Below are positions 19,901-28,695 of a stretch of DNA of 64,000 nucleotides, piece after piece. Under the pieces are notes generated by a model. That model was not told where the DNA came from. It did no database searches and saw only the letters and a list, made by a program, of their open reading frames with translations. Numbering within the stretch: the stretch's first letter is position 1; each line of letters starts with the position of its first letter. Made by a program: the position numbers and the translations under genes. This DNA is from Neorhodopirellula lusitana (GTDB taxonomy: Bacteria; Planctomycetota; Planctomycetia; Pirellulales; Pirellulaceae): positions 372,001-436,000 of the forward strand of contig NZ_FXUG01000002.1 of assembly GCF_900182915.1 (NCBI RefSeq). The letters run 5' to 3'.

Positions 19901-20637
19901 CCATGGGTGTCTGCATACCGAACGATGTCCAGCCAGTAACGACCCATGTGCTCGCCATAGGCAGGCGACTGTAAAAGGCGATCCACAAAAGTCTCATACG
20001 CGGCCGGTGACTTGTCGTGGACAAAGGATTGAACGTCGGCCCAGGTTGGTGGCAACCCGGTCAGGTCCAATGCGACTCGGCGTGCCAAGGCATTGCGGTC
20101 GGCGGGGCCGTTGGGAGACAGTCCCTTTTCGACAATCGCTTTGTTGATCCAGTAGTCGATCCGCGTCGATTTGTCGGTTGGGGCAACGTCAGCCGATTCA
20201 GCGACTGAGCCCCCGTCCGTTCGTTGGGGAGCGACGAACGCCCAGTGAGCTTCGAATTCCGCGCCCGACTTTACCCAAGCTTCTAGTAACGCAATTGAAT
20301 GCGCATCGAGTGGCTTGTGGTAGTCCGCCGGCGGCATGACCATGTCAGGGTCGTTGGAACGAATACGCTCCAAGATCAAGCTGTCGTTCCAATGTTCCGC
20401 ATCAACGACATCCTCGATGCCTTCGGCCGTGTCGAGTCGAACGTCCGCTTGTCGGTCGTGTTCATCAGGTCCGTGGCACGCAAAACAGTGGTCCGACAAT
20501 AACGGACGAATCTCATTTCGAAAGTCAGTCTCGGGGACTGGCGAGTCAGCATCGTCCGCTTGGACGCCTGTGCAGATCAGTGCGATTCCACAGGCGAGTA
20601 TTCGCAACCGTGTTGCGTGGTAGTTGATTGAATACAC
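16945..20637 (-). CDS. Planctomycete cytochrome PSCyt1 / DUF1549 / DUF1553 protein
   Basis: A secreted 1230-residue multidomain protein. A signal peptide (about 1-27) is followed by a PSCyt1 heme c domain with CFACH, then DUF1549, which carries a second CxxCH (CAVCH), a middle region resembling a carbohydrate-binding or discoidin-like module, and a C-terminal DUF1553 domain (from about the [14 protein letters not shown] block). I prefer GTG 20637 because GGAG lies 8 bases upstream and only 5 bases separate it from the ThuA stop; a TTG 10 codons upstream would overlap ThuA. It is coupled downstream to the DUF1501 gene. The biochemical function is not established; heme binding implies electron transfer. 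Confidence 0.93.
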   Translation of the reverse strand: MYSINYHATRLRILACGIALICTGVQADDADSPVPETDFRNEIRPLLSDHCFACHGPDEHDRQADVRLDTAEGIEDVVDAEHWNDSLILERIRSNDPDMVMPPADYHKPLDAHSIALLEAWVKSGAEFEAHWAFVAPQRTDGGSVAESADVAPTDKSTRIDYWINKAIVEKGLSPNGPADRNALARRVALDLTGLPPTWADVQSFVHDKSPAAYETFVDRLLQSPAYGEHMGRYWLDIVRYADTHGMHFDNYREMWPYRDWVINAFNDNKPFDEFITEQLAGDLLPDATLEQQIASGFNRLNVTTNEGGSIYAEVFARNVIDRTDAFGTVFLALTTGCAVCHDHKFDPIAQKDYFALSAFFNSLDARALDGNKKDHAPVISVPSEQQSEELTEVRAEIARLNDQLQGPIEEVDTTQRQWQRSLATPPQRVIQDMTPVHASSRQGSVVAINGDDVVVSEPSAKDVIEILLPIPSGKWQALELHAVTDKEHPRVGTAVNGNAVLSEITVQRRVPGSDTWTDVAIQSGSASFQQNSSSFAIEKAFDGEIHNNDGWGVGGQQKTGPRFAEFRFAEPLLATDPPPSAADAPPGPANTVHRSANTENDDQAQPTEELRIQLSYLTKHTHHLLRSVRFRLLETSAKDAAWQRIQLGDVHTAGPFPIEGSDAGYREKIAGELQSKFDHQSPIRYQDNDYQWQLRDDVTPVLINRLGHADGTSSVTVMHQTLNSVVNQSVNLLVDSDEGHVVYFNGKKVGSKPTADKFEPLKRSYSLDLVEGDNHLFIRTIHAHDKDQPEGDEQDGADSRESKLVYAFQSRHVELPSQVLDELHALADVPLDQQQPDQVSALQAFYRSTYCDVPAWIALQDMRNGVVKYEKELIGKIPTTLIWKETSQPREAFILQRGQYDDPGEKVSRETPGFLPPMDSSAPRNRLGLARWLTSPENPLTSRVAVNRFWQQLFGTGLVKTSEDFGSQGEPPSHPELLDELAIDFLDSGWDVKTLMKRLVMTDAYCRDNRAAPKMLEVDPTNRLLARGPRFRLDAEVLRDQMLAVSELLVDQQGGPSVKPPQPAGLWAAVGYTSSNTATFVADEGEKIHRRSVYTFWKRTSAPAVMSTFDAPSRESCTARRERTNTPLQALLLLNEPQTLEASKQLAINTLAAKDDTHQRLQHLFESVTLRKASPTEMATLTDLVADLTAYYASNPDESIALVHAKDSNLAAWTIVANTLLNLDEVVSK

Positions 20638-20642
20638 TGTGC

Positions 20643-21410
20643 TTACTCCAATCGTCCGGCGGCCCAAAGCATTCCTCGGGTCAGAGTCTCCAGATAGACC
20701 GCGTCCTTGAAGGTATCGTTTGAGTGACCGTAGGTGGTGCCGAAGACGCGTGCGTCGCCATACTGGTTGGTCCAGAACACAGGATGGGTCTCACCGGACT
20801 TTTCGCTTTTGGAAGTCGCCAGCACAGTCGTATTGGGCCAGACCTTTTCGATCACGTAAAGTTCATCCATCGGCGTGGTGTAGGCTTCAGGGAAATCTCG
20901 CATGATCGGGTGGTCCGCTTTTGCGATCGTCACACCGTAATGAGCTTGGTGCTCATGGCGACGGCTGGTCACGCCCAAGAATTCACGCCAATCGTCGATG
21001 TCGGTGTTCCGGTAAGTGTGCATGGCGCAGTGGATCACCACGGCAGGTACACCGGACTTGTGAACCTTGGTGATACTGCGGATGTATTCCGGGTTAACCG
21101 TCTTTGCGAAGCACTCGTTGTGGACCACCACGTCGAATCCATCCGCCCAGTTCTCCGAGCTATAGAAGTCGATCTCGGCATCGGTCCCTTTCCCGCCATC
21201 GTTGACGACGGTCCATACCGCTTTGACTCCAGCTTTTTCAGTTGCGAGCTGGATCGCTTTGGATTGAAAGTCGTAGTCGTGGCAGCATCCGCTGGTGATC
21301 AGCAACACGTTCAGCGGTTTGGTGTCTTCCGCTTGAACTTGAGTGGTGAGTGCTGCGGCACACACGGCAACGAGGGTGAATACAAGAAATCGGTGGAGCA
21401 GGTGGGACAT
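20643..21410 (-). CDS. ThuA-like domain protein, secreted
   Basis: A 255-residue protein with a signal peptide (MSHLLHRFLVFTLVAVCAAA to about residue 29). It has a ThuA-like class-I-amidotransferase fold, seen in LNVLLITSGCCHDY, the VVHNECFA stretch, VVIHCAMHTYR and the terminal VFGTTYGHSN / TRGMLWAAGR block. ThuA-like proteins are linked to sugar metabolism, but the reaction is unclear. ATG 21410 is used since the 30 codons upstream are low-complexity. It is the first gene of a three-gene operon with the cytochrome/DUF1553 and DUF1501 genes. Confidence 0.9.
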   Translation of the reverse strand: MSHLLHRFLVFTLVAVCAAALTTQVQAEDTKPLNVLLITSGCCHDYDFQSKAIQLATEKAGVKAVWTVVNDGGKGTDAEIDFYSSENWADGFDVVVHNECFAKTVNPEYIRSITKVHKSGVPAVVIHCAMHTYRNTDIDDWREFLGVTSRRHEHQAHYGVTIAKADHPIMRDFPEAYTTPMDELYVIEKVWPNTTVLATSKSEKSGETHPVFWTNQYGDARVFGTTYGHSNDTFKDAVYLETLTRGMLWAAGRLE

Positions 21411-21484
21411 GCAGGTGGGTACTCGAAGGTAGAGAGTGCGGAGGGAGGGGGCGGGAGTGCGAAGGGAGGGAGGGCGGCAGGCAC

Positions 21485-21516
21485 AAAAAAAGCCGATCAC
21501 AATTGTGATCGGCTTT
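21485..21516 (-). terminator. Perfect 28-bp palindromic terminator
   Basis: AAAGCCGATCACAA and its exact reverse complement form a perfect 28-bp palindrome at 21489-21516. On the minus strand it is followed by a T run, so it should end transcription of the DUF4912 gene 28 bases upstream. It sits 75 bases ahead of the ThuA start and insulates that operon. Confidence 0.88.
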
Positions 21517-21543
21517 GAGCTTCATGGAAAGCTGAAATTACGG

Positions 21544-22842
21544 TTAGTTGTTCTCGTGCAGTTCAACGGTGTCCATTGCTTTCGTGTTTCGTTCGACCGC
21601 GATGACCGTTGTGCGTTGACGTAAGCCGTCACGTGTTTCTGCGGTGACTGGCAGCACCTGACGCTTGTCGGGCAGTTCCATTCGGACAGTGAACGCACCA
21701 TCTTCTTGAAGCTTCACGGGGTGTCCCGAAACCATTACCGACGCGGTTGGGTCTGTTTTACCGAATACGATCAGTTCCGCGTCCACATCCAGGCGAAGTT
21801 TTGACTGGCGAAGCAGCGATGGGTCGCCGGTGGTGCTTCCCGATTCATTGACGTGCGGCATGCGGCGTTGCAGACGCTCTTCGAATGCGGCTCGCAAATC
21901 GGCGCTACCGGATTCCAGCCCGCCGCTCAACGCGTAAATGCGTTCGTAATCTTCGGCGATGTCTTCCCAGTGCTCGTCCAAACGCTCGCAATCGCCAGGA
22001 ACGGGTGTTTCGACGACGTTGCTTCGGCAAAGGCAATGGAAATCACCGTTGCTGGCGAGGTAGCCGATGGCGACACGGTATCGCGATGGTGGATCTTGGA
22101 CGTCGATGTACCAGTTGCTCACACCGCCGTGGACAGGAATGTCCCGCGAGACCGTTTCAGCGCGATTGCTGGCAACGTCACCTACGGCTAAAAGCCGCAA
22201 CGTGGGGACTGCGGTGTGCCATTGCTCGGCCATGGCCGATTGGGCTCGTTGGACGCTGTTGCGAGTGATTTCCCAGCTAGTTTGCAGCCAATACGAATCA
22301 CGGACCAGCAACACGATGCGATCACTGTGAGGCGAACTGCTGCGGTGAGTGCTGGTGCCGCCCGACATGGCGGTGCCGCCGACCAATGTACTGGTCGACA
22401 GATCCTTGTGCTTTTGCATCAGTTCGCGACGACGACGCATTTCAGCACGAATACGCAGTGTTTTGGCGGACACCTTCGGTTCGGATAGTTCCGGCAACGG
22501 AATGTCGTTGCGTGACGGCGTTTTACGCGTTTTGGAGCGAGCGGGTGACGCCGAACGGGGTGCTGGTGTGCCACGCGAGGCCGAAACCGTTGACTCGGTT
22601 GGAAGGGCGGGAGCAGACGACTTGCGAGGGGCCCGTTTTGCGGTGCTGGACGCAGGCTTAGCCGCTGGAGTCTGCTTTTTTGCGGTTGTCGCTGCTTTGC
22701 GACGAAGGCGACGCTGGACTTTCTTAATCTCGGTTACCAGGTCGTCTTTTCGCATTGAGTGCCAACCCGCCACCCCATAATTCTTCGCCAGTTCAGCAAG
22801 TTCTTTGCGAGTCTGTAAACTTAGATCGGCGTTGGAAATCAT
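21544..22842 (-). CDS. Rho N-terminal-like / DUF4912 domain protein
   Basis: A 432-residue protein in three parts. Residues 1-45 resemble the SAP-like Rho N-terminal domain (LQTRKELAELAKNYGVAGWHSMRKDDLV). Residues 46-130 are an Ala/Lys/Arg/Pro-rich basic linker. From about residue 155 comes a DUF4912 domain (VLLVRDSYWLQTSWEIT ... WYIDVQDPPSRYRVAIGYL), ending with a beta-rich segment. The Rho_N module and basic linker suggest nucleic-acid contact; DUF4912 has no assigned activity. GAGGAACCACC precedes ATG 22842 and supports the start. Confidence 0.88.
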   Translation of the reverse strand: MISNADLSLQTRKELAELAKNYGVAGWHSMRKDDLVTEIKKVQRRLRRKAATTAKKQTPAAKPASSTAKRAPRKSSAPALPTESTVSASRGTPAPRSASPARSKTRKTPSRNDIPLPELSEPKVSAKTLRIRAEMRRRRELMQKHKDLSTSTLVGGTAMSGGTSTHRSSSPHSDRIVLLVRDSYWLQTSWEITRNSVQRAQSAMAEQWHTAVPTLRLLAVGDVASNRAETVSRDIPVHGGVSNWYIDVQDPPSRYRVAIGYLASNGDFHCLCRSNVVETPVPGDCERLDEHWEDIAEDYERIYALSGGLESGSADLRAAFEERLQRRMPHVNESGSTTGDPSLLRQSKLRLDVDAELIVFGKTDPTASVMVSGHPVKLQEDGAFTVRMELPDKRQVLPVTAETRDGLRQRTTVIAVERNTKAMDTVELHENN

Positions 22843-23132
22843 GGTGGTTCCTCGTTAAAACGACTCAGAACGAAGTTTAGGTCGTAAGTATTTGTTCAGG
22901 TTCAGCCGAGCTCGCATCAAAAACCGATTGCTAAATCGAGTATTGTCCCGAAAACATCCGTTAAAGGGGGAATTCGCTGCCGAAGTATTATTGCAAGGGA
23001 CCAACGATGGTTCTAGGGCTGGCTTCCAAAATACACCAACTTCGATCAAAAACCGTATCATTTTGACGGCACCTACTTGGTATATCCGTTTTTTCTTACC
23101 TAGCCTCTGTCTTTTCAGCTTCGGATCGCCAA

Positions 23133-23615
23133 ATGTCCCAGTCGCCTGCCTCGCCGCCCGATCCTGAATCTCAGTTTGGACAAGTTCCTCCGCCTGAACA
23201 AGCCCGTCAGCCTGAAAGCGACGCTTTGCCCAAGCGAGATGCCCAGTCCGGAGGAGATGCCCAAGCCGCGCGAGATTTGCAGCCTAGCCTGGAGCCCCGG
23301 CCCAGTTTAGAGGCCCAGCCGAGCCGGGATGCTCAGTTGGACGATTTGCGGCGGCGATATCGTCTTGATGACGAAGATCGCTCTGGCGGCGTATCCGGTC
23401 AGCCTGCACCGACGAAGCAAGAGCGGGCGATTCTGTTGCGGCTGGCCTCGGCGGGCTTCGAACTAGCCAGTTTCTCGCTGCTTCTGGGCGGTGGTGGCTA
23501 CCTGATCGATCAGCGGCTTGGTTTCGAGACTTCGTACTTGGCCATTGTGGGGCTTTTGTTGGGGTTCTCGCTCGGGTTCTACCGATTGATCGTGCTAGCC
23601 AGTCGGCTTTCTTAA
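23133..23615 (+). CDS. AtpZ/AtpI-like membrane protein with long N-terminal tail
   Basis: A 160-residue protein. Residues 1-100 are a Pro/Gln/Ala/Asp-rich disordered tail with repeated AQP/DAQ units. Residues 104-160 contain two transmembrane helices and the GGGYLIDQRLG motif typical of AtpZ/AtpI proteins, which help assemble or supply Mg2+ to the F-type ATPase. In most bacteria this gene leads the atp operon; here no atp gene follows, and the next gene is pilT. Function is inferred from the C-terminal domain only. Confidence 0.8.
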   Translation: MSQSPASPPDPESQFGQVPPPEQARQPESDALPKRDAQSGGDAQAARDLQPSLEPRPSLEAQPSRDAQLDDLRRRYRLDDEDRSGGVSGQPAPTKQERAILLRLASAGFELASFSLLLGGGGYLIDQRLGFETSYLAIVGLLLGFSLGFYRLIVLASRLS

Positions 23616-23770
23616 TGACTGGCGGTCTGAAGCGAAGACATTCGACAATGTTCGCCGATTGAGTAAGCTAACGACCTCTTCTAGCCTCGTTCAAATCCGC
23701 TTCCGTTTGAGTCGATCTCAAGCTTAGTGTCTTTGGTGCTTGGCCCAGTTTCTTTCGGAAGTCTTCGCAT

Positions 23771-24976
23771 ATGTCCCATGGTAAACCTGCCAAGTCGGCC
23801 CCTTCCGGTCCCGCGCGCGATATGTCCGCTGACGCGGTTGCGGCACGGCTGAAAGCCTCGCTGCTGCAACAAAAAGGTGAATTGGAAGTCGATAAGATCT
23901 TCCGCGCTCTCGTCAAGCTGGAGGGCTCCGACCTTCACTTGAAAGTGGGGCAACCACCGATGGTGCGAGTTCGTGGTGAACTGAAGCCGCTGAACCGACC
24001 CCCGATTGAAAGCGAGGAGATGGTGCGGCTGCTGTTGCCGATGATGGATGAGCGGAACCTGATCATCTTTGAAGAGGAAGGCGGCGCTGACTTTTCGTAC
24101 GCCTGCGAAGTGGACGGAGTGCGGTGGCGGTTTCGGGTCAACATGCTGAAGGCGTTGGGGAACATTGGACTGGTCGCACGGCGAATTAGTAACTTCATTC
24201 CCGATTTTCGCGGTCTGTTCCTTCCGGAATCTATCGAACAACTTTGCCATTACGAACAAGGCATGGTGCTGCTCGCCGGAGTGACCGGGTCGGGAAAAAG
24301 TACCACGATTGGTTCGATGCTGAATTACATCAACAGCATCTACCGTAAGCATATTCTGACCCTGGAAGACCCGATCGAGTTCATTTTCACCGAGGACAAA
24401 GCGCTGATTAACCAGCGGGAAGTCGGCCAAGACGTGGCGAACTTCTCGATCGGTATGAAGCACGCCGTGCGGGAAGACCCCGACATCATCCTGGTCGGTG
24501 AGCTTCGTGACGAAGAAACCTTCATGACCGCCATTCATGCCGCTGAAACCGGGCACCTGGTATTTGGCACGATCCACGCCGCCAGTGCATCGACTTGCAT
24601 CGGGCGGATCTTGGACCTGTTCCCTGAAGAGATGCACCGCGCCATCCGCAGTGCGATCGCGTTCAATATGAAAGGCATCGTCGCCCAGAAACTGCTCAAG
24701 AGCATTCGGCCGGGCGTGCCGCGTGTGCCAACTTGTGAAGTGATGACTTTCAGCCCCATGATCCGCAAGCTGGTTCTGGAGGGGCATGACAACAAGCTTC
24801 CCGATGCGATTCGAATCGGTGCCGAAGACGGAATGCAGGACTTCACAATGAGTCTGCAGAAGTTGATTGACGATGACTTGATCGACCGCCCGACCGCGTT
24901 TGCTGTCGCACCAAACAAAGACGCTCTGAAGATGGCCCTGAAGGGCATCGACGTGAAAGCTCCCGGAATTATCTAG
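23771..24976 (+). CDS. pilT: PilT-type retraction ATPase of type IV pili
   Basis: A 401-residue hexameric ATPase of the secretion superfamily. Walker A is GVTGSGKSTTIGSML. The Asp box with LEDPIEF, the Walker B region EDPDIILVGELRDEET, the His box HLVFGTIHA and the PilT-specific AIRSAIAFNMKGIVAQKLL stretch are all present. It would drive pilus disassembly and twitching at the inner membrane. GGAAG lies about 9 bases before ATG. The next gene, 42 bases downstream, is a related protein with degenerate ATPase motifs, suggesting they form one complex or are regulated together. Confidence 0.95.
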   Translation: MSHGKPAKSAPSGPARDMSADAVAARLKASLLQQKGELEVDKIFRALVKLEGSDLHLKVGQPPMVRVRGELKPLNRPPIESEEMVRLLLPMMDERNLIIFEEEGGADFSYACEVDGVRWRFRVNMLKALGNIGLVARRISNFIPDFRGLFLPESIEQLCHYEQGMVLLAGVTGSGKSTTIGSMLNYINSIYRKHILTLEDPIEFIFTEDKALINQREVGQDVANFSIGMKHAVREDPDIILVGELRDEETFMTAIHAAETGHLVFGTIHAASASTCIGRILDLFPEEMHRAIRSAIAFNMKGIVAQKLLKSIRPGVPRVPTCEVMTFSPMIRKLVLEGHDNKLPDAIRIGAEDGMQDFTMSLQKLIDDDLIDRPTAFAVAPNKDALKMALKGIDVKAPGII

Positions 24977-25018
24977 GCTGGATTTGTCTAGGTTGGGATC
25001 ATCCCAAGGAATAACAAC

Positions 25019-26356
25019 ATGGCTCAGGAAACAACCGAAGTTCAACTCTGGCAAACTGTCGCGCCAGTCGAATACATCCCCAAGTTAAAGGAACGCACGG
25101 AAGCCCAGTCGTTGCTAATCGCGACACGACAGGGGCCCGGCTACTTGATCGCGGGTGGGCAACTTGCACACGCGATTCAGTCGCGCGCGACCCACATCTT
25201 GTTGGACTTCTCTCAAAATGCGTGCTCGATTCGCTACCAGATTGATGGCAATTGGGAACAACTGCCGCCGCTGGATCGCGAGACCGGCGACGCCATGCTC
25301 TACGCCCTGAAACAACTGGCGTTGATGAATCCCGCCGATCGTCGCGGTTCCCAAAAAGGATCGTTGGGGCTGAAGGTTGTTAAAGACAAATACGATCTAT
25401 CCATTCAGTCGCAAGGCGTTCCCACCGGCGAACGAGTGATCTGTCGTCTCGAAGCCGAGAAGATGCCCTTCAGTGGCCTCGCGGACCTGGGCATGCGAGA
25501 CAAGATGATTGAGCAGTTCAAGGAACAGCTCAACAGTGATGGCAACATGGTCATGATCACCGCCAAGAAAGGGGAAGGCGTGACCACGTTGTGGAACGTT
25601 GCGATCAATTCCGCCGACCGTTTGGTGCGTGACTTTCAATCGTTCGAGCCTGCCGAAGCACCGGAGCCCGAGATCATCAACATCTCGCCGAATCTATATG
25701 GCGGCGATACCGGTAAGACCGAACTCGAAGTGGTCAGCCGGATGGTGTTGCGTGAGCCAGACGTGTTGATGTTCCCGAACCCGCCATCCCCAGAAGCCTT
25801 GCAGGTTTGTTTGGAGAAGGTGGTTGAGGAGGATCGGCAATTGATTCACCGCATGGCCGCCGATAGTCCAATCGGCGCGTTGCTGTCCTTTGTTCAGCGC
25901 TATCCTGACAGTCGCAAGATCGTGACCGAAAAGATTGGGGCTGTGCTTCATCAGCGGCTGATTCGTCGGTTATGTGACAACTGCAAAGTGGGCTTCGAAC
26001 CACCGCCCCAGTTGCTGGCCCAGCTCGGGATTCCCGCGGGTCGGGTGCCGGTCATGTACGCACCATTCATCCCGCCGCCGATCGAACAGCAAGTCGACGA
26101 GAATGGTCAACCGGCACCGATCACGCCTTGTCATGTCTGCGGTGGCCGCGGCTACTACGGTCGCATCGGTGTGTTCGAATTGTTGCGTCCAGGACCGCAG
26201 TTCAGAGCCGCGATGGCAAAGACCAGCGACGCAAGTCAGTTGTTCTCGATCGCGAAATCGGAAGGGCACCGAGGAGTCCAAGCGGAAGCGGTTCTTTCGG
26301 TCGCACGCGGTCTGACCAGCCTGGATGAACTCAAGCGAGCATTCGCGAAGGGCTAG
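25019..26356 (+). CDS. GspE/PilB-like protein with degenerate ATPase motifs
   Basis: A 445-residue relative of the GspE/PilB secretion ATPases. The overall fold marks are kept: a ligand-sensing N-domain, a central P-loop-like segment, VLHQRLIRRLCDNC and a C-terminal GRIGVFELL block. The zinc-binding tetrad Cys319/322 and Cys371/374 is intact. However, the P-loop position reads KKGEGVTTLWN (183-193), with Val188 in place of the essential Lys, and the Walker B region reads EPDVLMFPNP without the acidic GEIRD. It is therefore probably unable to hydrolyse ATP. AAGGA lies 8 bases before ATG. It is placed 42 bases behind pilT. Confidence 0.85.
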   Translation: MAQETTEVQLWQTVAPVEYIPKLKERTEAQSLLIATRQGPGYLIAGGQLAHAIQSRATHILLDFSQNACSIRYQIDGNWEQLPPLDRETGDAMLYALKQLALMNPADRRGSQKGSLGLKVVKDKYDLSIQSQGVPTGERVICRLEAEKMPFSGLADLGMRDKMIEQFKEQLNSDGNMVMITAKKGEGVTTLWNVAINSADRLVRDFQSFEPAEAPEPEIINISPNLYGGDTGKTELEVVSRMVLREPDVLMFPNPPSPEALQVCLEKVVEEDRQLIHRMAADSPIGALLSFVQRYPDSRKIVTEKIGAVLHQRLIRRLCDNCKVGFEPPPQLLAQLGIPAGRVPVMYAPFIPPPIEQQVDENGQPAPITPCHVCGGRGYYGRIGVFELLRPGPQFRAAMAKTSDASQLFSIAKSEGHRGVQAEAVLSVARGLTSLDELKRAFAKG

Positions 26357-26718
26357 CCTTGGTCAGGACTCCATTGGCAACGGTGGAGGGGCACACTTGC
26401 GAGTGCGTCTGGTGGCGTTGCGGAGGATCGCGAAGAGTTGCGTCGCGAAGACTTAGGCTGATGGATCCATCGCCATTGAAATGACACGACGGCCTGCCGC
26501 TGTTGCGAAGGCCCTCGTTGGCGATGTGGACATGCTTAGCGTCCGAACGCATTGCGGCATTAAGGACGTTATCGCTTGCATGGGCACTACCGACCAGGTA
26601 TCGCGGGCCCGGTCAGGGGCCCGGCGTCACGACGTCGTCTGGGGATCGATGTGGTATGTTGGCGGCTACCAGCATTTTTCCAGTAGCATGTCCAGTGGTT
26701 TCTTTCAGGAGCACGTCC
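26357..26718. other. Intergenic region before the exonuclease gene
   Basis: No convincing gene. The exonuclease frame can be extended back to 26503, but the extension has no family resemblance and the Shine-Dalgarno lies at the inner start. An 8-bp direct repeat GGGCCCGG occurs at 26605 and 26617. Confidence 0.5.
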
Positions 26719-27759
26719 ATGAGTGACGCCGTCGCCCACCTTATTTTCGATGTCGAGAGCATCGCCGATGGTGAGTTGATTGCTCGTGTTCGCTACGGCG
26801 ACGAAGGCCTGACTCCCGAAGAAGCGGTTGCGAAGTACCAAGAGGAGCGTCTTGAACAAACCGGTTCGACGTTCATCCCGCACACGTTCATGGTTCCGAT
26901 TGCGGTGGTGATCGCCAAGGTCAGCAAGGATTTTCGGCTGCTGGACATCAAATCGCTGGATGAACCTGGCTTTCGCCCGCACATGATGACCAAGCATTTC
27001 TGGCAAGGCTGGGAAGCTTACAACATGCCCCAGTGGGTGACCTTCAATGGGCGGACGTTCGACATCCCGTTGATGGAGCTCGCTGCCTTTCGATTTGGTT
27101 TGTCGGTACCGAAATGGTTTGATGAGAGCGGTTACAAGTCGCGTCGCAATCGCTTCAGCACCGCTTCTCACTTGGACCTTCAGGAATTGCTGACCAACTT
27201 TTCCGCCGCTCGCTTTAACGGTGGTTTGAACTTGGCTGCCCAGGTGCTCGGCAAGCCGGGGAAGATGGGGCTAAGCGGCGATCAGGTGCAGTCGTACTAC
27301 GATCGTGGTGAACTGATGGCGATCAGTGATTATTGTCGATGCGATGTACTGGATACTTACTTCGTTTTCCTTCGCAGCATGGTCATGACGGGCAAGATTG
27401 ATCTGACCCGCGAAACCGAGTTGGTTGCGATCGCTAAGCAGTGGATCGAATCACAACAGGAGACCTGCCAGGCGTGTGCTGACTATCTCGACAAGTGGGA
27501 CGATTGGCACAATCCATGGCAGTCCGATGAGGACGCAGTGTTGCACGCCGCCACTCAGCACCCTGATACTCAAGATAACGCTGCTCAAGACGCCGCCAGT
27601 CAAACCGCCACTGTCCAAGGCGTGGATGACGTGAATGGTGTCTCGAAAGAAGAAACGAAGGTCACGACGGATGCCAGTCCTGTGGGGTCGAACGCGTCAG
27701 CAGCGGCGTCTGACACCGATCAGCCAAAGTCCGATGCTGCTCCATCGAAGCCTGCCTGA
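26719..27759 (+). CDS. Predicted 3'-5' exonuclease, PolB exonuclease-like
   Basis: A 346-residue protein of the DNA_pol_B_exo2 group, a stand-alone DEDD exonuclease related to the proofreading domain of family-B polymerases. Acidic metal-binding motifs appear in order: FDVESI (about 9-14), VTFNGRTFDIPLME, LDLQELL and SDYCRCDVLDTY. AGGAG 8-12 bases upstream fixes ATG 26719. Residues beyond about 270 form a low-complexity Ala/Asp/Gln/Thr tail. It probably acts in DNA repair or degradation; the substrate is not known. Confidence 0.9.
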   Translation: MSDAVAHLIFDVESIADGELIARVRYGDEGLTPEEAVAKYQEERLEQTGSTFIPHTFMVPIAVVIAKVSKDFRLLDIKSLDEPGFRPHMMTKHFWQGWEAYNMPQWVTFNGRTFDIPLMELAAFRFGLSVPKWFDESGYKSRRNRFSTASHLDLQELLTNFSAARFNGGLNLAAQVLGKPGKMGLSGDQVQSYYDRGELMAISDYCRCDVLDTYFVFLRSMVMTGKIDLTRETELVAIAKQWIESQQETCQACADYLDKWDDWHNPWQSDEDAVLHAATQHPDTQDNAAQDAASQTATVQGVDDVNGVSKEETKVTTDASPVGSNASAAASDTDQPKSDAAPSKPA

Positions 27760-28086
27760 ATCAGCGTTCGTGCGGTGGCAGACAGGCTGGTATCGCCTGT
27801 CATCAGCCTTGCTCAAACTGAAGGCGTGCTTTGCTCTGGGGCAAGGAAGCCCTCGGTAGCTTCGTATGCGACTGAATCAACACGCTGATCGGTCCGCTGC
27901 GTCGGAACGGGAAGCGAGTTCAGGATGATCTCTCGGAAGCGATGCTGAGTCTGCTTTCCGTGTTCAAAAGCGGTTTCGAGATGCGGTCGGCGCATGAAAA
28001 AAGCCACGGTTGTCTGGGATGACTCACATGGCTTGGCAATGGATGGCTGAAGGCTCGCTGAAGCGAGTCGATCCAGGAAGAAGGTC
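27760..28086. other. Intergenic region between exonuclease and histone-like gene
   Basis: No gene seen. A hairpin (GACAGGC / GCCTGTC, 27781-27801) follows the exonuclease stop without a T run. The candidate terminator of the convergent histone-like gene is at 27997-28034. Confidence 0.45.
27997..28034 (-). terminator. Candidate terminator of the histone-like gene
   Basis: On the minus strand, AAGCCA pairs with TGGCTT across a loop of about 22 bases and is followed by five T. It lies roughly 50 bases past the stop of the histone-like gene. The stem is short and the loop is long. Confidence 0.45.
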
Positions 28087-28368
28087 CTAGCGACGCTTCT
28101 TCTTGGCGGCCTTTTTCTTGACAGCCTTCTTTTTGACGGCGGTCTTCTTGGTTGCGGTTCGCTTCGTCGCTGCCCGTTTGGTAGCTGGCTTAGCTGCACG
28201 CTTCTTGGTTGCTTTCTTCTTCGTTACCTTCTTCTTGGCAACTTTCTTCTTAGCGACCTTCTTCTTCGCAACCTTCTTAGTTGCCTTTTTGACAGCGCGT
28301 TTTTTCACTGGCGTTTTGGCAACGCGTCGCTTGACGCTTTTTTTTGCACTTGCTTTTTTCTTGGCCAT
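28087..28368 (-). CDS. Histone H1-like Lys/Ala-rich DNA-binding protein
   Basis: A 93-residue protein made almost entirely of Lys, Ala, Thr, Arg and Val, with tandem AKKKV repeats in the middle and related KRAA/KKTA units. This composition matches bacterial histone H1-like proteins, such as Hc1-type and the C-terminal tails of eukaryotic H1, which coat and compact DNA. GGAGG precedes ATG 28368 at good spacing. Its action in the condensed planctomycete nucleoid is inferred. The repeat-rich DNA leaves the opposite strand open as well, but that frame is a shadow. Confidence 0.85.
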   Translation of the reverse strand: MAKKKASAKKSVKRRVAKTPVKKRAVKKATKKVAKKKVAKKKVAKKKVTKKKATKKRAAKPATKRAATKRTATKKTAVKKKAVKKKAAKKKRR

Positions 28369-28695
28369 AACTTCCTCCGCGAGAAAGAAAACGGTTAATG
28401 AGTCATTGTGACTTACCCAAGATCAATCGTCGTTTGAACGCTCAACAGTTTGCTAAGCGACACTCGTTCGATTGGTTTTGAAAGCCACCGGCCACGGCTC
28501 ATCAACACTCGTTTGTGATTGATTCCACTTGCTTCGATGTTCCACATCGACCATGCAAGCAAAAACAATCGTTAACACATGCGCGTAACTGTACGCGCTT
28601 CCACAAATTCCGCAACATCTTTTTGTGAAAAAAGCGGTTGCGTCAAAGAAAAATGTTGCTACGAGCAAGCCATTTTTGGCTCGTTGGAACATCGT
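28369..28695. other. Intergenic region between histone-like and M50 genes
   Basis: Contains the promoter region of the histone-like gene (minus strand) and the terminator of the M50 protease gene. The sequence is more AT-rich than its surroundings and holds several short CAAGC/GTTTG stretches. No gene seen. Confidence 0.45.
28646..28692 (-). terminator. Terminator of the M50 protease gene
   Basis: On the minus strand, ATGTT and ACGAGC pair with GCTCGT and AACAT around an AAAA loop with small bulges. The hairpin ends in TTTTTC and starts 4 bases after the protease stop. Confidence 0.7.

Noticed and set aside
23681..25054. 457-codon minus-strand open frame across pilT and the start of the next gene
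   Set aside because: It is antisense to a clear PilT with all ATPase motifs, has no family resemblance and arises from codon bias of the real gene.
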